NCBI RefSeq assembly: GCF_020215645.1
Contig: NZ_CP084058.1
Coordinates: forward strand, 248,001 to 312,000
Length of the DNA: 64,000 bases
DNA from: Nonomuraea gerenzanensis
GTDB lineage: Bacteria > Actinomycetota > Actinomycetes > Streptosporangiales > Streptosporangiaceae
Direction of reading: 5' to 3'
The notes under the pieces are model-generated. The model saw only the letters and a list, made by a program, of their open reading frames with translations, was not told where the DNA came from and did no database searches. The translations under genes were made by a program, and so were the position numbers. Positions 28,787-37,308 of this stretch are shown in pieces. Position 1 is the stretch's first letter. Each line of letters begins with the position of its first letter.

Positions 28787-29899
28787 TCAGGCGGCGTTGG
28801 CCGCTTCGAGGAGGAAGGCCGCGTTGGAGGGGGTGGAGCGCAGCTTGTCGACGAGGACCTGCAGGCTCTGCTGCTTGTCCAGCGTGGTGAGCATGCGCCG
28901 CAGCCGCCACACGACCTCCTGCTCGCCGGAGTGCATCAGGATCTCCTCGCGCCTGGTGCCGGAGGCGTCGAGGTCCACGGCGGGGAAGAGGCGGCGCTCG
29001 GCCAGCTCGCGGACGAGGTGCAGCTCCATGTTCCCCGTCCCCTTGAACTCCTCGTAGAGGTTGTTGTCCATCCGCGAGCCCGTGTCCACCAGGGCCGTGG
29101 CGAGGATGGTCAGGGAGCCGCCGCCCTCCACGTTGCGGGCGGCGCCGAAGAAGCGCTTGGGCGGGTAGAGCGCGCGGGCGTCGATGCCGCCCGTCAGGAC
29201 GCGCCCGCTGCCGGGCGGCGTGACGTTGTTGTACGCGCGCCCCAGCCGCGTCAGCGAGTCGAGCAGCACGACCACGTCGCGCCCCGACTCCACCAGGCGC
29301 TTGGCGCGCTCGATGACCAGCTCGGCCAGCGTGGTGTGGTCGCGGTCAGGGTGGTCGAAGGTCGAGGCGAAGATCTCGCCGTCGATGGAGGCGCGCATCT
29401 CCGTGACCTCCTCCGGGCGCTCGCCCACCAGGAGCACCATGAGGTGCACCTCCGGGTGGTTGCGGGTGATCCCGGCGGCCAGGGCCTGGAGGACCATGGT
29501 CTTGCCGGCCTTGGGCGGCGCCACGATGAGGCCGCGCTGCCCCTTGCCGATGGGCGCGAACAGGTCGATGACGCGCGTGCTGAGCGACTCGGTCTCGATC
29601 GAGAGCCGCTCGGCCGGATGTACGGGGGTGAGCCGGTCGAAGTGGGGCCGGTCGCGCCACGAGGTGGCGCCGTTGACCGACTCGACCCTGGCCAGCCGGT
29701 TCCCGGCGAAGGACGCGGTGACGTGGTCACCGGGACGCAGGTCCCACTGGCGTACCTTCTCGGGAGTCAGGCGTACGTCGCCCGGCCCCGGCAGGTGGCC
29801 CGCCCGGATGAACGCGGACTTGTCGCGTACGTCCAGGAAACCGTCCACCTGGCGGAGCGGCTCGGCGGCACGCTGCTCAGGAATGGTGTGCACAGACAT
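28787..29899 (-). CDS. rho: Short-form transcription termination factor Rho
   Basis: This 370-aa hexameric RNA helicase/ATPase core starts at about residue 15 with the OB-fold ([23 protein letters not shown]). The Walker A is PPKAGKT at 128-134, and Walker B is [11 protein letters not shown] at about 212. Q-loop [11 protein letters not shown] and R-loop [14 protein letters not shown] follow. Actinobacterial housekeeping Rho is usually 600-700 aa with a long Arg/Asn-rich N-terminal region. This copy lacks that entirely, as well as the small N-terminal helical domain. It is therefore probably a second, specialised Rho. ATG 29899 follows AAGGGG by six bases. The upstream leader is about 140 nt. 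It is divergent from a 46-aa zinc-ribbon gene. Confidence 0.9.
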   Translation of the reverse strand: MSVHTIPEQRAAEPLRQVDGFLDVRDKSAFIRAGHLPGPGDVRLTPEKVRQWDLRPGDHVTASFAGNRLARVESVNGATSWRDRPHFDRLTPVHPAERLSIETESLSTRVIDLFAPIGKGQRGLIVAPPKAGKTMVLQALAAGITRNHPEVHLMVLLVGERPEEVTEMRASIDGEIFASTFDHPDRDHTTLAELVIERAKRLVESGRDVVVLLDSLTRLGRAYNNVTPPGSGRVLTGGIDARALYPPKRFFGAARNVEGGGSLTILATALVDTGSRMDNNLYEEFKGTGNMELHLVRELAERRLFPAVDLDASGTRREEILMHSGEQEVVWRLRRMLTTLDKQQSLQVLVDKLRSTPSNAAFLLEAANAA

Positions 29900-30314
29900 G
29901 ATGAGCCCCTTGGGGGAGATGCGCCGGAGGCCTCGCACGAGGACCGGCGGGTGATGAAGGAAAGGAGGCCGGGGCTCTCACGAACAGGAGGGCCGGGGCC
30001 GACTTGGAAGATCAGGCGGAGCTGAAGCTCTACGCCTGGTGGCAAGATACCACACCGTCCAGCCCATACAACGCCTAGCCCTCTTGGGCTATTCCGGGGC
30101 TGTTATCGGCGCTTCTCCCGCGCATCCGGGCCGCGGCGCGTGACAATGTTCTTCTCGGCACCGCGCAGCGAGGAAAATTACCGCGCCCGGTGTGCCGAGC
30201 AGCACAGAACCCCCGTCGGTGCAGCGTCATCGTGTCAAGTGGCATGCAGGGTCCCTGCAACTCGGTGAGGGTTCCATAGGGACGAAACAGAAAACTCCTT
30301 GGGGGAGCACCATC
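29900..30314. promoter_or_regulatory. Divergent intergenic region between rho and the zinc-ribbon gene
   Basis: These 415 nt hold no gene I can support. On the minus strand TTGTAT (30066-30071), 16 nt and TATCTT (30044-30049) form a plausible rho promoter, giving a leader near 140 nt. TAGCCC/GGGCTA (around 30074-30092) is a small hairpin upstream of it. On the plus side TGCAGGG-T-CCCTGCA (30245-30259) is a perfect palindrome 56 nt before the zinc-ribbon ATG. The phrase CCTTGGGGGAG appears near both gene starts. Confidence 0.45.
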
Positions 30315-30455
30315 ATGAAGACCGTCAACTGCCCGCGGTGCCACCACGAACTCGACGAAGGCCCGATCATGTACCGGTGCGCGAACTGCTGCCGCGCCGT
30401 CTACGCCGCCGACCTCGAGAACGAGTACGTTCCGGCGCAGCCCGTGGCCGCCTAG
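30315..30455 (+). CDS. 46-aa zinc-ribbon microprotein
   Basis: ATG 30315 is preceded by TTGGGGGAG at ideal distance. The product begins MKTVNCPRCHHELDEGP and continues MYRCANCCRAVYAADLEN. Two CxxC knuckles (CPRC, CANC) about 20 residues apart make a small zinc ribbon, with a third Cys next to the second pair. Such domains bind nucleic acid or protein. It is divergent from the short Rho gene. Its TAG stop forms part of the -10 box of the next gene. I do not know a named family for it. Confidence 0.7.
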   Translation: MKTVNCPRCHHELDEGPIMYRCANCCRAVYAADLENEYVPAQPVAA

Positions 30456-30458
30456 TCT
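30453..30458 (+). promoter_or_regulatory. -10 box TAGTCT overlapping the preceding stop codon
   Basis: TAGTCT begins with the stop codon of the zinc-ribbon gene and lies 6 nt before GTG 30465, another leaderless arrangement. Confidence 0.45.
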
Positions 30459-30464
30459 GGGCGC

Positions 30465-31205
30465 GTGCCGCATCAACCGATAACCGTGTCAGGCGTCGAG
30501 GTGACACCCCTCTGCGACGCCGTGGGCCCCATGGGAGCGGCGATCCGCCGCCCACCGGCCGAGCTGTTCGCCGGCTCCGGTCTGCCTGACGAGCCGTGGG
30601 TCCTGCACTTCCACTGCTACCTGATCCGCGACGCCGCGGACCGGCTGACGCTGGTCGACACCGGCATCGGCGCCGCGGACTCGCCGGCGTCGAGCTGGGC
30701 GCCGGTTCCCGGCACGCTGGCCGGTGAGCTGGCCGCCGCGGGCGTCACGCCCGCCGAGATCGGCACCGTCGTCCTGACGCACCTGCACAGCGACCACGCC
30801 TCGGGCGCGGTCGCCGATGGCCGGCCGATGTTCGGCAACGCCCGGTACGTGGTGCAGAAGGCGGACCTGGACGCCGCCCAGGGGCCGGTGCTCGACGACG
30901 TCATCACCGTGATCAAGGCGCAGCTCCACGTCGTCGAGGGCGACGCCGAGGTGGCGCCCGGCGTGCACGTCCGGCACACCCCCGGTCACACCCCCGGCCA
31001 CCAGATCGCCCGGGTCGGCGACCTGGCCATGACCGGCGACCTGGTCCTGCACCCCGTGCAGCTCGACGACCCTGGCATCCGCTACGTCTACGACGACGAC
31101 CAGGAGGCGGCCGCGCGCATCAGGGCCGAGGTGCTGGCCGAGCTCAGGGCGGAGCGGGCGATCCTGGCCACCGCGCACTTCAGCGAGCCGTTCCTGCGTC
31201 TGTGA
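30465..31205 (+). CDS. MBL-fold metallo-hydrolase
   Basis: This 246-aa metallo-beta-lactamase-fold protein binds two metals. VLTHLHSDHASG holds the HxHxDH motif, TPGHTPGH a downstream His, MTGDLVLHPVQ the bridging Asp, and TAHFSEPF the last His. The first strand carries LVDTGIG. It is most like small lactonase-type or generic MBL hydrolases; the substrate is unknown. There is no signal peptide. The GTG start is taken from the -10 spacing. It follows the zinc-ribbon gene by 9 nt and may also be read from that transcript. Confidence 0.85.
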   Translation: MPHQPITVSGVEVTPLCDAVGPMGAAIRRPPAELFAGSGLPDEPWVLHFHCYLIRDAADRLTLVDTGIGAADSPASSWAPVPGTLAGELAAAGVTPAEIGTVVLTHLHSDHASGAVADGRPMFGNARYVVQKADLDAAQGPVLDDVITVIKAQLHVVEGDAEVAPGVHVRHTPGHTPGHQIARVGDLAMTGDLVLHPVQLDDPGIRYVYDDDQEAAARIRAEVLAELRAERAILATAHFSEPFLRL

Positions 31206-31230
31206 TCAGGCTCGGGCACCATGTCGTGTC

Positions 31231-32094
31231 ATGAAGATTCTCGTCGCGGCGGCTGCCGTCGCGGTCATCACCACCTCGCTCCCCGCGTCGGCCACCGCAC
31301 CCGAGCTGTCCGGGGCCGCCGTGTACGCCAGCCCCTCAGGCAACCAGCTCAGCCGGTACCAGGGCGGCGGGTGGAGCACGATCGCCAAGTCCGGCGCCAT
31401 GCCGCAGTACGCGGCCTCCCCCGACGGCAGGAAGGCCGCCTGGGTGACGACGGGCGGCCTGCTCCAGGTCAGGGACGGCGCGCGCACCAGCACGATCGTG
31501 AGCGGCCTGCAGGGCGGCACCCCGTGCCTGACCCCGGTCTGGTCCGCCGACTCCAAGCAGGTGGCCTACGCCCAGGGCGGCGACACGATCATGGCCGTCA
31601 AGGCCGACGGCAGCGCGGCCCCGCGCAAGCTGGGCAGGTCGGCGGGCGTGTGCCACCTCGCCTGGTCCGCCGACGGCCGCTACGTCGCGGGCTACACGGG
31701 TGAGGCGAACGCCCTCTACCGGCTCGACGTCAAGACCGGCAAGGCGGCCAGGGCCAAGGGCGTCACGTGGGTCACGCACGTGCAGAGCCTGTCGCCGAAC
31801 GGCCGCAACGCCGTGATCGAGGTTCCCGCGAACCCCGACACGCTCGGCGACGGGAGCTGGCCGACCGCGTTCAAGCCGGTCGTCCTGGACATGGTGACCG
31901 GCAAGAAGCGCGCCCCGGCGGTCAAGGGCAAGCTGATCGGCGCCCTGTACCTCAAGGACGGGCGGATGGTCGTCCGGGTCGCCGGCGCCGCGCACAACAC
32001 GCTGGTCGTGCTCGACGGCGCAGGCAAGGAGGTGCAGCGCCTCGCCGAACCCGCCAAGGCCAGGAAGCAGGCGCTGCTGCAGGTCCTCCCCTAG
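31231..32094 (+). CDS. Secreted beta-propeller-like protein
   Basis: This 287-aa protein has a Sec signal peptide (MKILVAAAAVAVITTSLPAS, cleavage about residue 22-24). The mature part consists of repeated short strands with SPDGRKAAWVT, SADSKQVAYAQ, SADGRYVAGYT and SPNGRNAVIEV. These are the blade signatures of TolB/WD40-like propellers. Two Cys (TPCL, GVCHL) may pair. No catalytic motif is visible, so binding is likely. It follows the MBL gene by 25 nt. There is no lipobox. Confidence 0.75.
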   Translation: MKILVAAAAVAVITTSLPASATAPELSGAAVYASPSGNQLSRYQGGGWSTIAKSGAMPQYAASPDGRKAAWVTTGGLLQVRDGARTSTIVSGLQGGTPCLTPVWSADSKQVAYAQGGDTIMAVKADGSAAPRKLGRSAGVCHLAWSADGRYVAGYTGEANALYRLDVKTGKAARAKGVTWVTHVQSLSPNGRNAVIEVPANPDTLGDGSWPTAFKPVVLDMVTGKKRAPAVKGKLIGALYLKDGRMVVRVAGAAHNTLVVLDGAGKEVQRLAEPAKARKQALLQVLP

Positions 32095-32105
32095 GGGCCT
32101 CACCT

Positions 32106-32210
32106 GCCGGTCGGCGCGGGCTGGTCGGCAAGGGCCTTATCCGCCGGTCGGCGGGGGCTGGTCAGGCAAGGGCCTTACTTGCCGGCCAGCGCGGGCTGGT
32201 CGGCGAGCAG
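32106..32210. repeat. Three 37-38 bp tandem repeats at the 3' end of the NIT-kinase gene
   Basis: Units starting GCCGGTCGGCG at 32106 and 32143, and GCCGGCCAGCG at 32181, each run about 37 bp and include GGGCTGGTC and AGGGCCTTA. The third unit encodes the kinase C-terminus (DQPALAGK) and its stop. The other two look like copies of that gene end duplicated into the 80-nt convergent gap. Confidence 0.65.
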
Positions 32211-34076
32211 GTCGGCGGGCAGGGCCACCGTCGCGGTCAGGCCGCCGTACGGCGACGGCACCAGGGCGACCTTGATGCCGTGCCTGGCCGCGAGCCGGGA
32301 GACGACGAACAGGCCCAGCCGGTCGCTCTGTGCCAGGTCGAACTCGGGGGTGTCGGTCAGCCGGTCGTTCAGCTCGTCCAGCTCGGTGCGGGGCAGGCCG
32401 AGACCGCGGTCCTCCACCTCCACGACCAGGCCGTGCGGCGTGGCGGAGCTGCGTACGTCCACCCGGGTCTGCGGCGGCGAGAACAGGGTGGCGTTCTCGA
32501 TCAGCTCGGCCATCAGGTGGGCCACGTCGGTGACCGCCGCGCCGAGCAGCGCGACGGGCGGCGGCTGCATCACCTCCACCCGCTCGTACTCCTCCACCTC
32601 GGCCACGGCGGCGCGCAGCACGTCGAGGATCGGCACCGGGTTGCGCCAGCCGCGGCCCGGCGCCTGATCCGACAGGATGATGAGACTCTCGGCGTGCCTG
32701 CGCATGCGCGTGGTCAGGTGGTCGAGCTTGAACAGGTCGGCCAGCGTCTCCGGCGCCTCGGTGGCCCGCTCCATGCTGTCGAGCTGCAGGAGCTGGCGGT
32801 GCAGCAGCGACTGGTTGCGCCTGGCCAGGTTCACGAAGACCTGGCTGACGCCGTGGCGCAGCCTGGCCTGGTCCACGGCGGCCTCGACGGCGGTGGACTG
32901 CACGTCGTTGAAGGCACGCACGATGTCGGCCACCTCGGAGGTGTGCGCCTTGACCTCCAGCGGCGCCACCTCGGCGGCCGACGGCGGCTCGGTGTTGGTG
33001 CGCAGCCGCTTGACCAGCCCGGCCAGCCGCACCTCGGCCAGCTCCGTGGCCGCGTCACGCAGCCCGGCCAGCTCGCGAACCAGGCGCTTGCGGAAGCGCA
33101 GGGAGAGCAGGATCGAGGCGACGACCGCGATGAGGCCCACACCGCCCGCCACGCCGATCTTGACGAGCATGCCGACGGCGGTCGGCGTCACCCGGCCCAC
33201 GATGCCCTGGGTGGCCTTGGACTGGGCGTGGTCGACCGCGGTCCACAGGTTCTGGGCGTCGATCGGCCAGGTGGCCGCGCCCGCGGGCAGCCCGTTGATC
33301 GTCGCCTGCCCCTTGATGCTGTCCTCGGCCCGCAGGAACTCCTCGTAGACCGGCGAGTCGGCCAGCTTCCTGTACGGCCCGCGCAGGTTGCCGTCGAGGT
33401 GCGACAGCGCCTGGGAGAACAGCAGCCGCCTGGTCGCCACCATCCCGGTGAACGACTCGCGCTCACGCGGCTCGACCCGGCCCCTGGCCAGCACGATCGC
33501 GATCACCGCGCGCTCCCTGGAGAGCACCTCCTTGGCCTCGCCGAGCATGGTCACCGCGCGGGCCTGCTGGTAGAGGGCCATGTCGGGGACCAGGACCATG
33601 GCGTCGTACATGCGGAAGGAGGCGTCCACGATCTGGCTGTAGCCGTCGATGACGTCAAGCGGCGCGACGAGCGTGCCGTCCACTTCCTTGCGTACGTCGG
33701 CGAGCTGGTCGAGCTTCACGTTCAGGGCGCCGACCTGCGTGTTCAGCTCCGGCGACAGGTCGTTCAGCTCCTTGATCCGCGAGCGGAAGGTCTTCACGGC
33801 CCGGTCGGTGCGCCCGCGCTGCCCGGCCATGGTGTCGGCGCCCTGCCCGGTCACCAGGAACTCCACCGAGGCCAGCCGTTCGTTCTGCAGCTCGATGGTG
33901 ACGGTCTCGGATGGTCGCGCCAGGTTGGTCGCCAGGTCGTTGATCGACAGCAGGCGCAGGCCGGCGCCGCCGGTCAGGCCCGCCGCGAACGCCCACAGGC
34001 CCACCAGCGACAGCAGCGGGACCAGCAGGAGGATGAGGAGTTTCAGCGCGATGGGGCGGCCACGCGTGGGGGACAT
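32175..34076 (-). CDS. Sensor kinase-like protein with nitrate/nitrite-sensing (NIT) domain
   Basis: This 633-aa membrane protein has an N-terminal membrane helix (about 13-35), then a helical extracellular NIT-type sensor (50-290; LASVEFLVTGQGADTMAGQR, VIAIVLARGRVEPRERESF). A second membrane helix lies at about 304-325. HAMP-like and cytoplasmic parts follow, ending in an HATPase domain with LIENATLFSPPQTRV and DRGLGLP. The region before it (NQSLLHRQLLQLDSME, LDHLTTRMRRHAESLI) is the modified His-box of conservon-type CvnA proteins. No roadblock, DUF742 or GTPase genes (cvnB-D) follow, so it is an orphan. The ATG 34076 is chosen over upstream starts because MSPTRGRPIALKLLILL is a normal N-terminus. 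Confidence 0.83.
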   Translation of the reverse strand: MSPTRGRPIALKLLILLLVPLLSLVGLWAFAAGLTGGAGLRLLSINDLATNLARPSETVTIELQNERLASVEFLVTGQGADTMAGQRGRTDRAVKTFRSRIKELNDLSPELNTQVGALNVKLDQLADVRKEVDGTLVAPLDVIDGYSQIVDASFRMYDAMVLVPDMALYQQARAVTMLGEAKEVLSRERAVIAIVLARGRVEPRERESFTGMVATRRLLFSQALSHLDGNLRGPYRKLADSPVYEEFLRAEDSIKGQATINGLPAGAATWPIDAQNLWTAVDHAQSKATQGIVGRVTPTAVGMLVKIGVAGGVGLIAVVASILLSLRFRKRLVRELAGLRDAATELAEVRLAGLVKRLRTNTEPPSAAEVAPLEVKAHTSEVADIVRAFNDVQSTAVEAAVDQARLRHGVSQVFVNLARRNQSLLHRQLLQLDSMERATEAPETLADLFKLDHLTTRMRRHAESLIILSDQAPGRGWRNPVPILDVLRAAVAEVEEYERVEVMQPPPVALLGAAVTDVAHLMAELIENATLFSPPQTRVDVRSSATPHGLVVEVEDRGLGLPRTELDELNDRLTDTPEFDLAQSDRLGLFVVSRLAARHGIKVALVPSPYGGLTATVALPADLLADQPALAGK

Positions 34077-34138
34077 GCGACCTCCGGGTGCATGATGAGA
34101 TCGCCTCGCAGAGTACACCCCCCTTTGGAAGGATTTCT

Positions 34139-34567
34139 GTGCGTCTTCCGCGTTCTTTCTCCGGCTGGACCATCGCGGTCTTCGGCTTCCTCGCCTTCGC
34201 GCTCGGCCTGCTCGGGTTGATCTCGCCCGACACCCTGCTGGCCATGCTCGGTTTCGAGGTGCTCGACGTGCGTCCCGCCGGTGACTACACGCTGGTCTAT
34301 ATGGCCGCCAGCTCGATGGCGGCCGTGAACATGGGCGTCTACTACCTGTTCGCCGCCTCGCACGACTACACCCCGTTCTTCCGCTGGACCGTGCCGTTCA
34401 GGCTCGTCACGTTCGCGGTCTTCACCACGCTGGTCCTGACGGGAGCGGCGCCCGGCAAGTTCTTCGGCGTGGGGCTCTGGGAGGGGCTGGGAGCGGTGAT
34501 CACCGGATTCGCGCTCTGGCGCGAGGGCAAGCTGCTGCCCTCACGCCAGAGCGCGAACGCGGCCTAA
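34139..34567 (+). CDS. Small four-helix integral membrane protein
   Basis: This 142-aa protein has four hydrophobic segments (about 10-32, 50-70, 84-103, 108-125). It ends in a short basic tail. Hydrophobic pattern and size recall DoxX/SdpI-like small membrane proteins, but I see no signature and leave the family open. GTG 34139 has TGGAAGGA just upstream. The frame is open to 34088 without a comparable ribosome site. The last 4 nt overlap the convergent gene. Confidence 0.65.
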   Translation: MRLPRSFSGWTIAVFGFLAFALGLLGLISPDTLLAMLGFEVLDVRPAGDYTLVYMAASSMAAVNMGVYYLFAASHDYTPFFRWTVPFRLVTFAVFTTLVLTGAAPGKFFGVGLWEGLGAVITGFALWREGKLLPSRQSANAA

Positions 34568-34941
34568 CGGCGCTCGTCACCACCGGCGACGAGACGGTCA
34601 CCGGAGCGGTCGCTGTGCGCGGGCTCGCTGTGCGCGTGCTCGCGTTCCAGCTTCCGCTCCAGGTCGCGCTTCTCGTCCTCCAGCCGGGCGACCCGGTCGG
34701 AGGCCTCGGCCCTGGCACTGCGCAGCCGGCGGCGCTGCTTGGCGGTCCTGCGCGAACCCGAGCCCAGCATCCACAGTCCCAGCAGCAGGACGACCGAGAC
34801 GGCCGCCCCCGCGAGGAACATCTCGACGTGGTTGGGCTCGAAGGTGTAGCCGAACAGGATGTACCTGGCGCTCTCCTCGGTGAGCACCAGAGCGAAAGCG
34901 GCGCCGGCGAGCAGGATCAGGAGAACTCCCAGTACGATCAT
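34564..34941 (-). CDS. Small membrane protein with cytoplasmic coiled coil
   Basis: This 125-aa protein has two membrane helices (about 2-20 and 40-62). A strongly charged helix follows (65-105, RRRLRSARAEASDRVARLED, EKRDLERKLE) that is predicted to coil. The tail is hydrophilic. This resembles LapA-type small membrane proteins in layout only. ATG 34941 is preferred because AAGGGG ends 9 nt before it. An in-frame GTG at 34950 abuts that sequence. Function unknown. Confidence 0.65.
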   Translation of the reverse strand: MIVLGVLLILLAGAAFALVLTEESARYILFGYTFEPNHVEMFLAGAAVSVVLLLGLWMLGSGSRRTAKQRRRLRSARAEASDRVARLEDEKRDLERKLEREHAHSEPAHSDRSGDRLVAGGDERR

Positions 34942-35014
34942 CCAACTCACCCCTTGTCGTAAGAGGCGGTTCCTCTGCCCCTAGATCGGCGTGGTATGCG
35001 CGATGATGGCGTCC

Positions 35015-35542
35015 ATGAGACCTGAACGGGGCGAGGTCCTGCACTTCTCGGAAGACCCCACGATCGAGCGCTTCGTGCCGCATGTGGCGGCGACCAGCAG
35101 GGAGAGCGAGCCGTACGTGTGGGCGGTCGGCCACGACCGGTGCCCCGACTACTGGTTCCCCCGTGCCTGCCCGCGCGCGATGGCCTGGCCCGGCCCGCGC
35201 ACCACCGAGGCGGACCGGGCCAGGATCATCGGCGCGGGCTGCGGCGAGCGGGTGCACGCCATCGAGTACGGCTGGCTGAAGGCGTTGATGGAGGTGCGCC
35301 TGTTCGCCTACCGCCTGCCCGCCGGCAGCTTCGCGCCCATCGGCGACCCGCCGCACGCCATGGTGTCCAGGGCGCCGGTGACGCCGCTGGGCCCACCGGA
35401 GCCGGTGGGCGACCTGTTCGAGCTGCACGAGGAGGCGGGCATCCAGCTCAGGGTGCTGGACAACCTGTGGCCGTTCTGGAACGAGGTGACGGGCAGCAGC
35501 CTGGAGTTCAGCGGGATCCGGCTGCGGAACGCGCGTCGATGA
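35015..35542 (+). CDS. DUF6886-like protein
   Basis: This 175-aa soluble protein contains LHFSEDPTIERFVPHVAATS, VWAVGHDRCPDYWFPRACPR, VHAIEYGWL and the C-terminal SGIRLRNA. From memory this is the actinobacterial DUF6886 family, which has no assigned function. No catalytic motif stands out. The start at ATG 35015 agrees with the family N-terminus. Upstream ATGs at 35003 and 35006 are possible. The final 35 nt overlap the convergent ketopantoate-reductase gene. Confidence 0.7.
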   Translation: MRPERGEVLHFSEDPTIERFVPHVAATSRESEPYVWAVGHDRCPDYWFPRACPRAMAWPGPRTTEADRARIIGAGCGERVHAIEYGWLKALMEVRLFAYRLPAGSFAPIGDPPHAMVSRAPVTPLGPPEPVGDLFELHEEAGIQLRVLDNLWPFWNEVTGSSLEFSGIRLRNARR

Positions 35543-36485
35543 GGTGCTGAAGGATCTCCAGCGGCATCGAGCCGGGCGGCTGCTTCTCGCGGGCGAACCG
35601 GTTGGCCTCGCGCCGCAGCGTCTCGTTGACCGGGGTCGCCACCCCGTGCTCGCGGCCCAGCAGGACGATCTCGCCGTTGAGGTAGTCGGCCTCGATCGAG
35701 CCGGCGGACCTGGCCAGGCTCTGCCACGACGACCCGCCGCCGCGCTCGACGCCCTCGATGGGGCGCGCGTCGACCTGGTGGCCGCGTGCCCGCGCCTCCT
35801 CCTCGGCGGTGGCGTACGCGATGCCGGCGTGCTCCAGCACGGCCCTGGCCTCGGCCCTGGCGCGCTCCGCCACCTCGGCCATGCCGGGCACGTGGCCGAC
35901 GAGCGCCTCGACGGCGTTGCCCAGGTTGCCCAGGAGCTTGGCGTACTTCCAGCGCATCACGTCGGGCACGGCCCGGCCGACGAGGCCGCGCTTGCTCAGA
36001 TCGTCGGCGATGCGGGCGGCGAGGCCGTCGTCGTCCACAGTCTGTGGATAGCGGCCGAGGTGCAGCATGCCGGAGTAGGGGTGGCCGTGGGCGGCGATGA
36101 CACCGGGCTGGGGGAGCTGTGCGGGCAACCACACGCACATGCCGTAGACCCGCTCGAACCGCCGCAGGACCATGCGCTCGTTGGCGACGCCGTTCTGGGC
36201 GCACACCACGGGCAGGTCGGCCGGCCAGGGCGCCAGCGCGGCGATCGTGTCCTGGGACTTGGTGGCCAGGATGAGCACGTCGTCATCGCGCGTGGGCACG
36301 GGGCCGTCGGCGGCGGGGATGTCCAGGGTCTCTTCGGACTCGGGGGTGATCAGCCGCAGGCCGTCCCGCCGTAGAGCCTCGTAGTGGGCTCCTCTGGCGA
36401 TGAGAAGAACCTCGTGCCCGCCTTGAGCCAGGCGGGCACCGATGGTTCCCCCGACTGCTCCTGCTCCGATCACTATGTAGCGCAT
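35508..36485 (-). CDS. Ketopantoate reductase (PanE/ApbA) family protein
   Basis: This 325-aa NAD(P)-dependent dehydrogenase starts IVIGAGAVGGTIGARLAQGG, the Rossmann GxGxxG loop. LATKSQDT and CAQNGVANE are the ketopantoate-reductase signatures: the Asn of QNG and the preceding Lys. RWKYAKLLGNLGNAVEAL supplies the catalytic Lys and Asn, and SSWQSLARSAGSIEADYLNG the C-terminal Ser/Glu. NADPH-dependent reduction of 2-dehydropantoate in coenzyme A synthesis is the textbook role. Actinomycetes carry several paralogues, so the true substrate is uncertain. It is in opposite orientation to, and overlaps, the DUF6886 gene by 35 nt at the 3' end. Confidence 0.82.
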   Translation of the reverse strand: MRYIVIGAGAVGGTIGARLAQGGHEVLLIARGAHYEALRRDGLRLITPESEETLDIPAADGPVPTRDDDVLILATKSQDTIAALAPWPADLPVVCAQNGVANERMVLRRFERVYGMCVWLPAQLPQPGVIAAHGHPYSGMLHLGRYPQTVDDDGLAARIADDLSKRGLVGRAVPDVMRWKYAKLLGNLGNAVEALVGHVPGMAEVAERARAEARAVLEHAGIAYATAEEEARARGHQVDARPIEGVERGGGSSWQSLARSAGSIEADYLNGEIVLLGREHGVATPVNETLRREANRFAREKQPPGSMPLEILQHLIDARSAAGSR

Positions 36486-36504
36486 TGTTGAAGAATGTCA
36501 CTCC

Positions 36505-37236
36505 CTACTTGGCGAGTGCCACTTGGGCCTGCGCGGCCGTCACGGCGGTGCCGCGTGCGCGCTCGCGCCAGATCGTCCTGAGCACCCGCCAGCCGTCGCG
36601 CACCGCGTTCAGGTTGCTGACGCCGTGGATGCGGGAGCGCTCGTGGCTGGGGACCTCGCGGATGATGAGGCCGGCCTGGGCGGCGCGGACGTTCATCAGG
36701 GTCTCGATCTCGAAGCCGTCGCAGTCGAGGTCGAGGGCGTCGAGGTGGCGGGCCCAGAAGGCGTTGTAGCCGTAGCACAGGTCGGTGTAGCGGGTGCCGT
36801 AGAGGAAGTTGGTCAGGCCGGTGAGGACCTTGTTGCCGAGCGAGCGGATCGGACTGAGGTCGTCCGAGCCGCCACCAGGGGCGTACCTGGAGCCCTTGGC
36901 GAAGTCGGCGCCGTTCATGAGCGTGGCGACGAAGGAGCGGATCTCCCGGCCGTCGGTGGACCCGTCGGCGTCGATCATGACGATGATGTCGCCCTGGGCG
37001 GCCTGGAAGCCCTCGATGAGGGCGTTGCCCTTGCCGCGCCGGCTCTGCACGACGACCCGGAGGTCTGGGCGCAGCCTTCGCGCGACGGCGATGGTGTCGT
37101 CGGTCGAGTTGCCGTCGACGAGGATCACCTCGTCGATCCAGTCGGGCAGCGTCGCGAAGACGTGGGGAAGGTTCTCGGCCTCGTTCATCGCGGGAACGAT
37201 GACACTGACGCTGGCGGCGAAAGGCTGCTTGTTCAT
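36505..37236 (-). CDS. Family 2 glycosyltransferase
   Basis: This 243-aa GT-A enzyme shows VSVIVPAMNEAENLPHV, VILVDGNSTDDT, GKGNALIEGFQAAQGD and VMIDADGSTD (the DxD-type metal site). KGSRYAPGGGSDDLSPIR follows. These are typical of dolichyl/polyprenyl-phosphate sugar synthases. The C-terminus has no membrane helices, so the product is likely a soluble or peripheral polyprenyl-phosphate glycosyltransferase. I start at ATG 37236 (MNKQPF). An upstream extension to 37287 is not needed for the fold. The ketopantoate-reductase gene follows by 19 nt, so both may share a transcript. Confidence 0.82.
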   Translation of the reverse strand: MNKQPFAASVSVIVPAMNEAENLPHVFATLPDWIDEVILVDGNSTDDTIAVARRLRPDLRVVVQSRRGKGNALIEGFQAAQGDIIVMIDADGSTDGREIRSFVATLMNGADFAKGSRYAPGGGSDDLSPIRSLGNKVLTGLTNFLYGTRYTDLCYGYNAFWARHLDALDLDCDGFEIETLMNVRAAQAGLIIREVPSHERSRIHGVSNLNAVRDGWRVLRTIWRERARGTAVTAAQAQVALAK

Positions 37237-37308
37237 GTCACCAAGGTTCTCCGTGACGCATGCAGCCCGCTTAACAGCTCCTTGCATAGATCGTCGTATG
37301 GCGAAATC

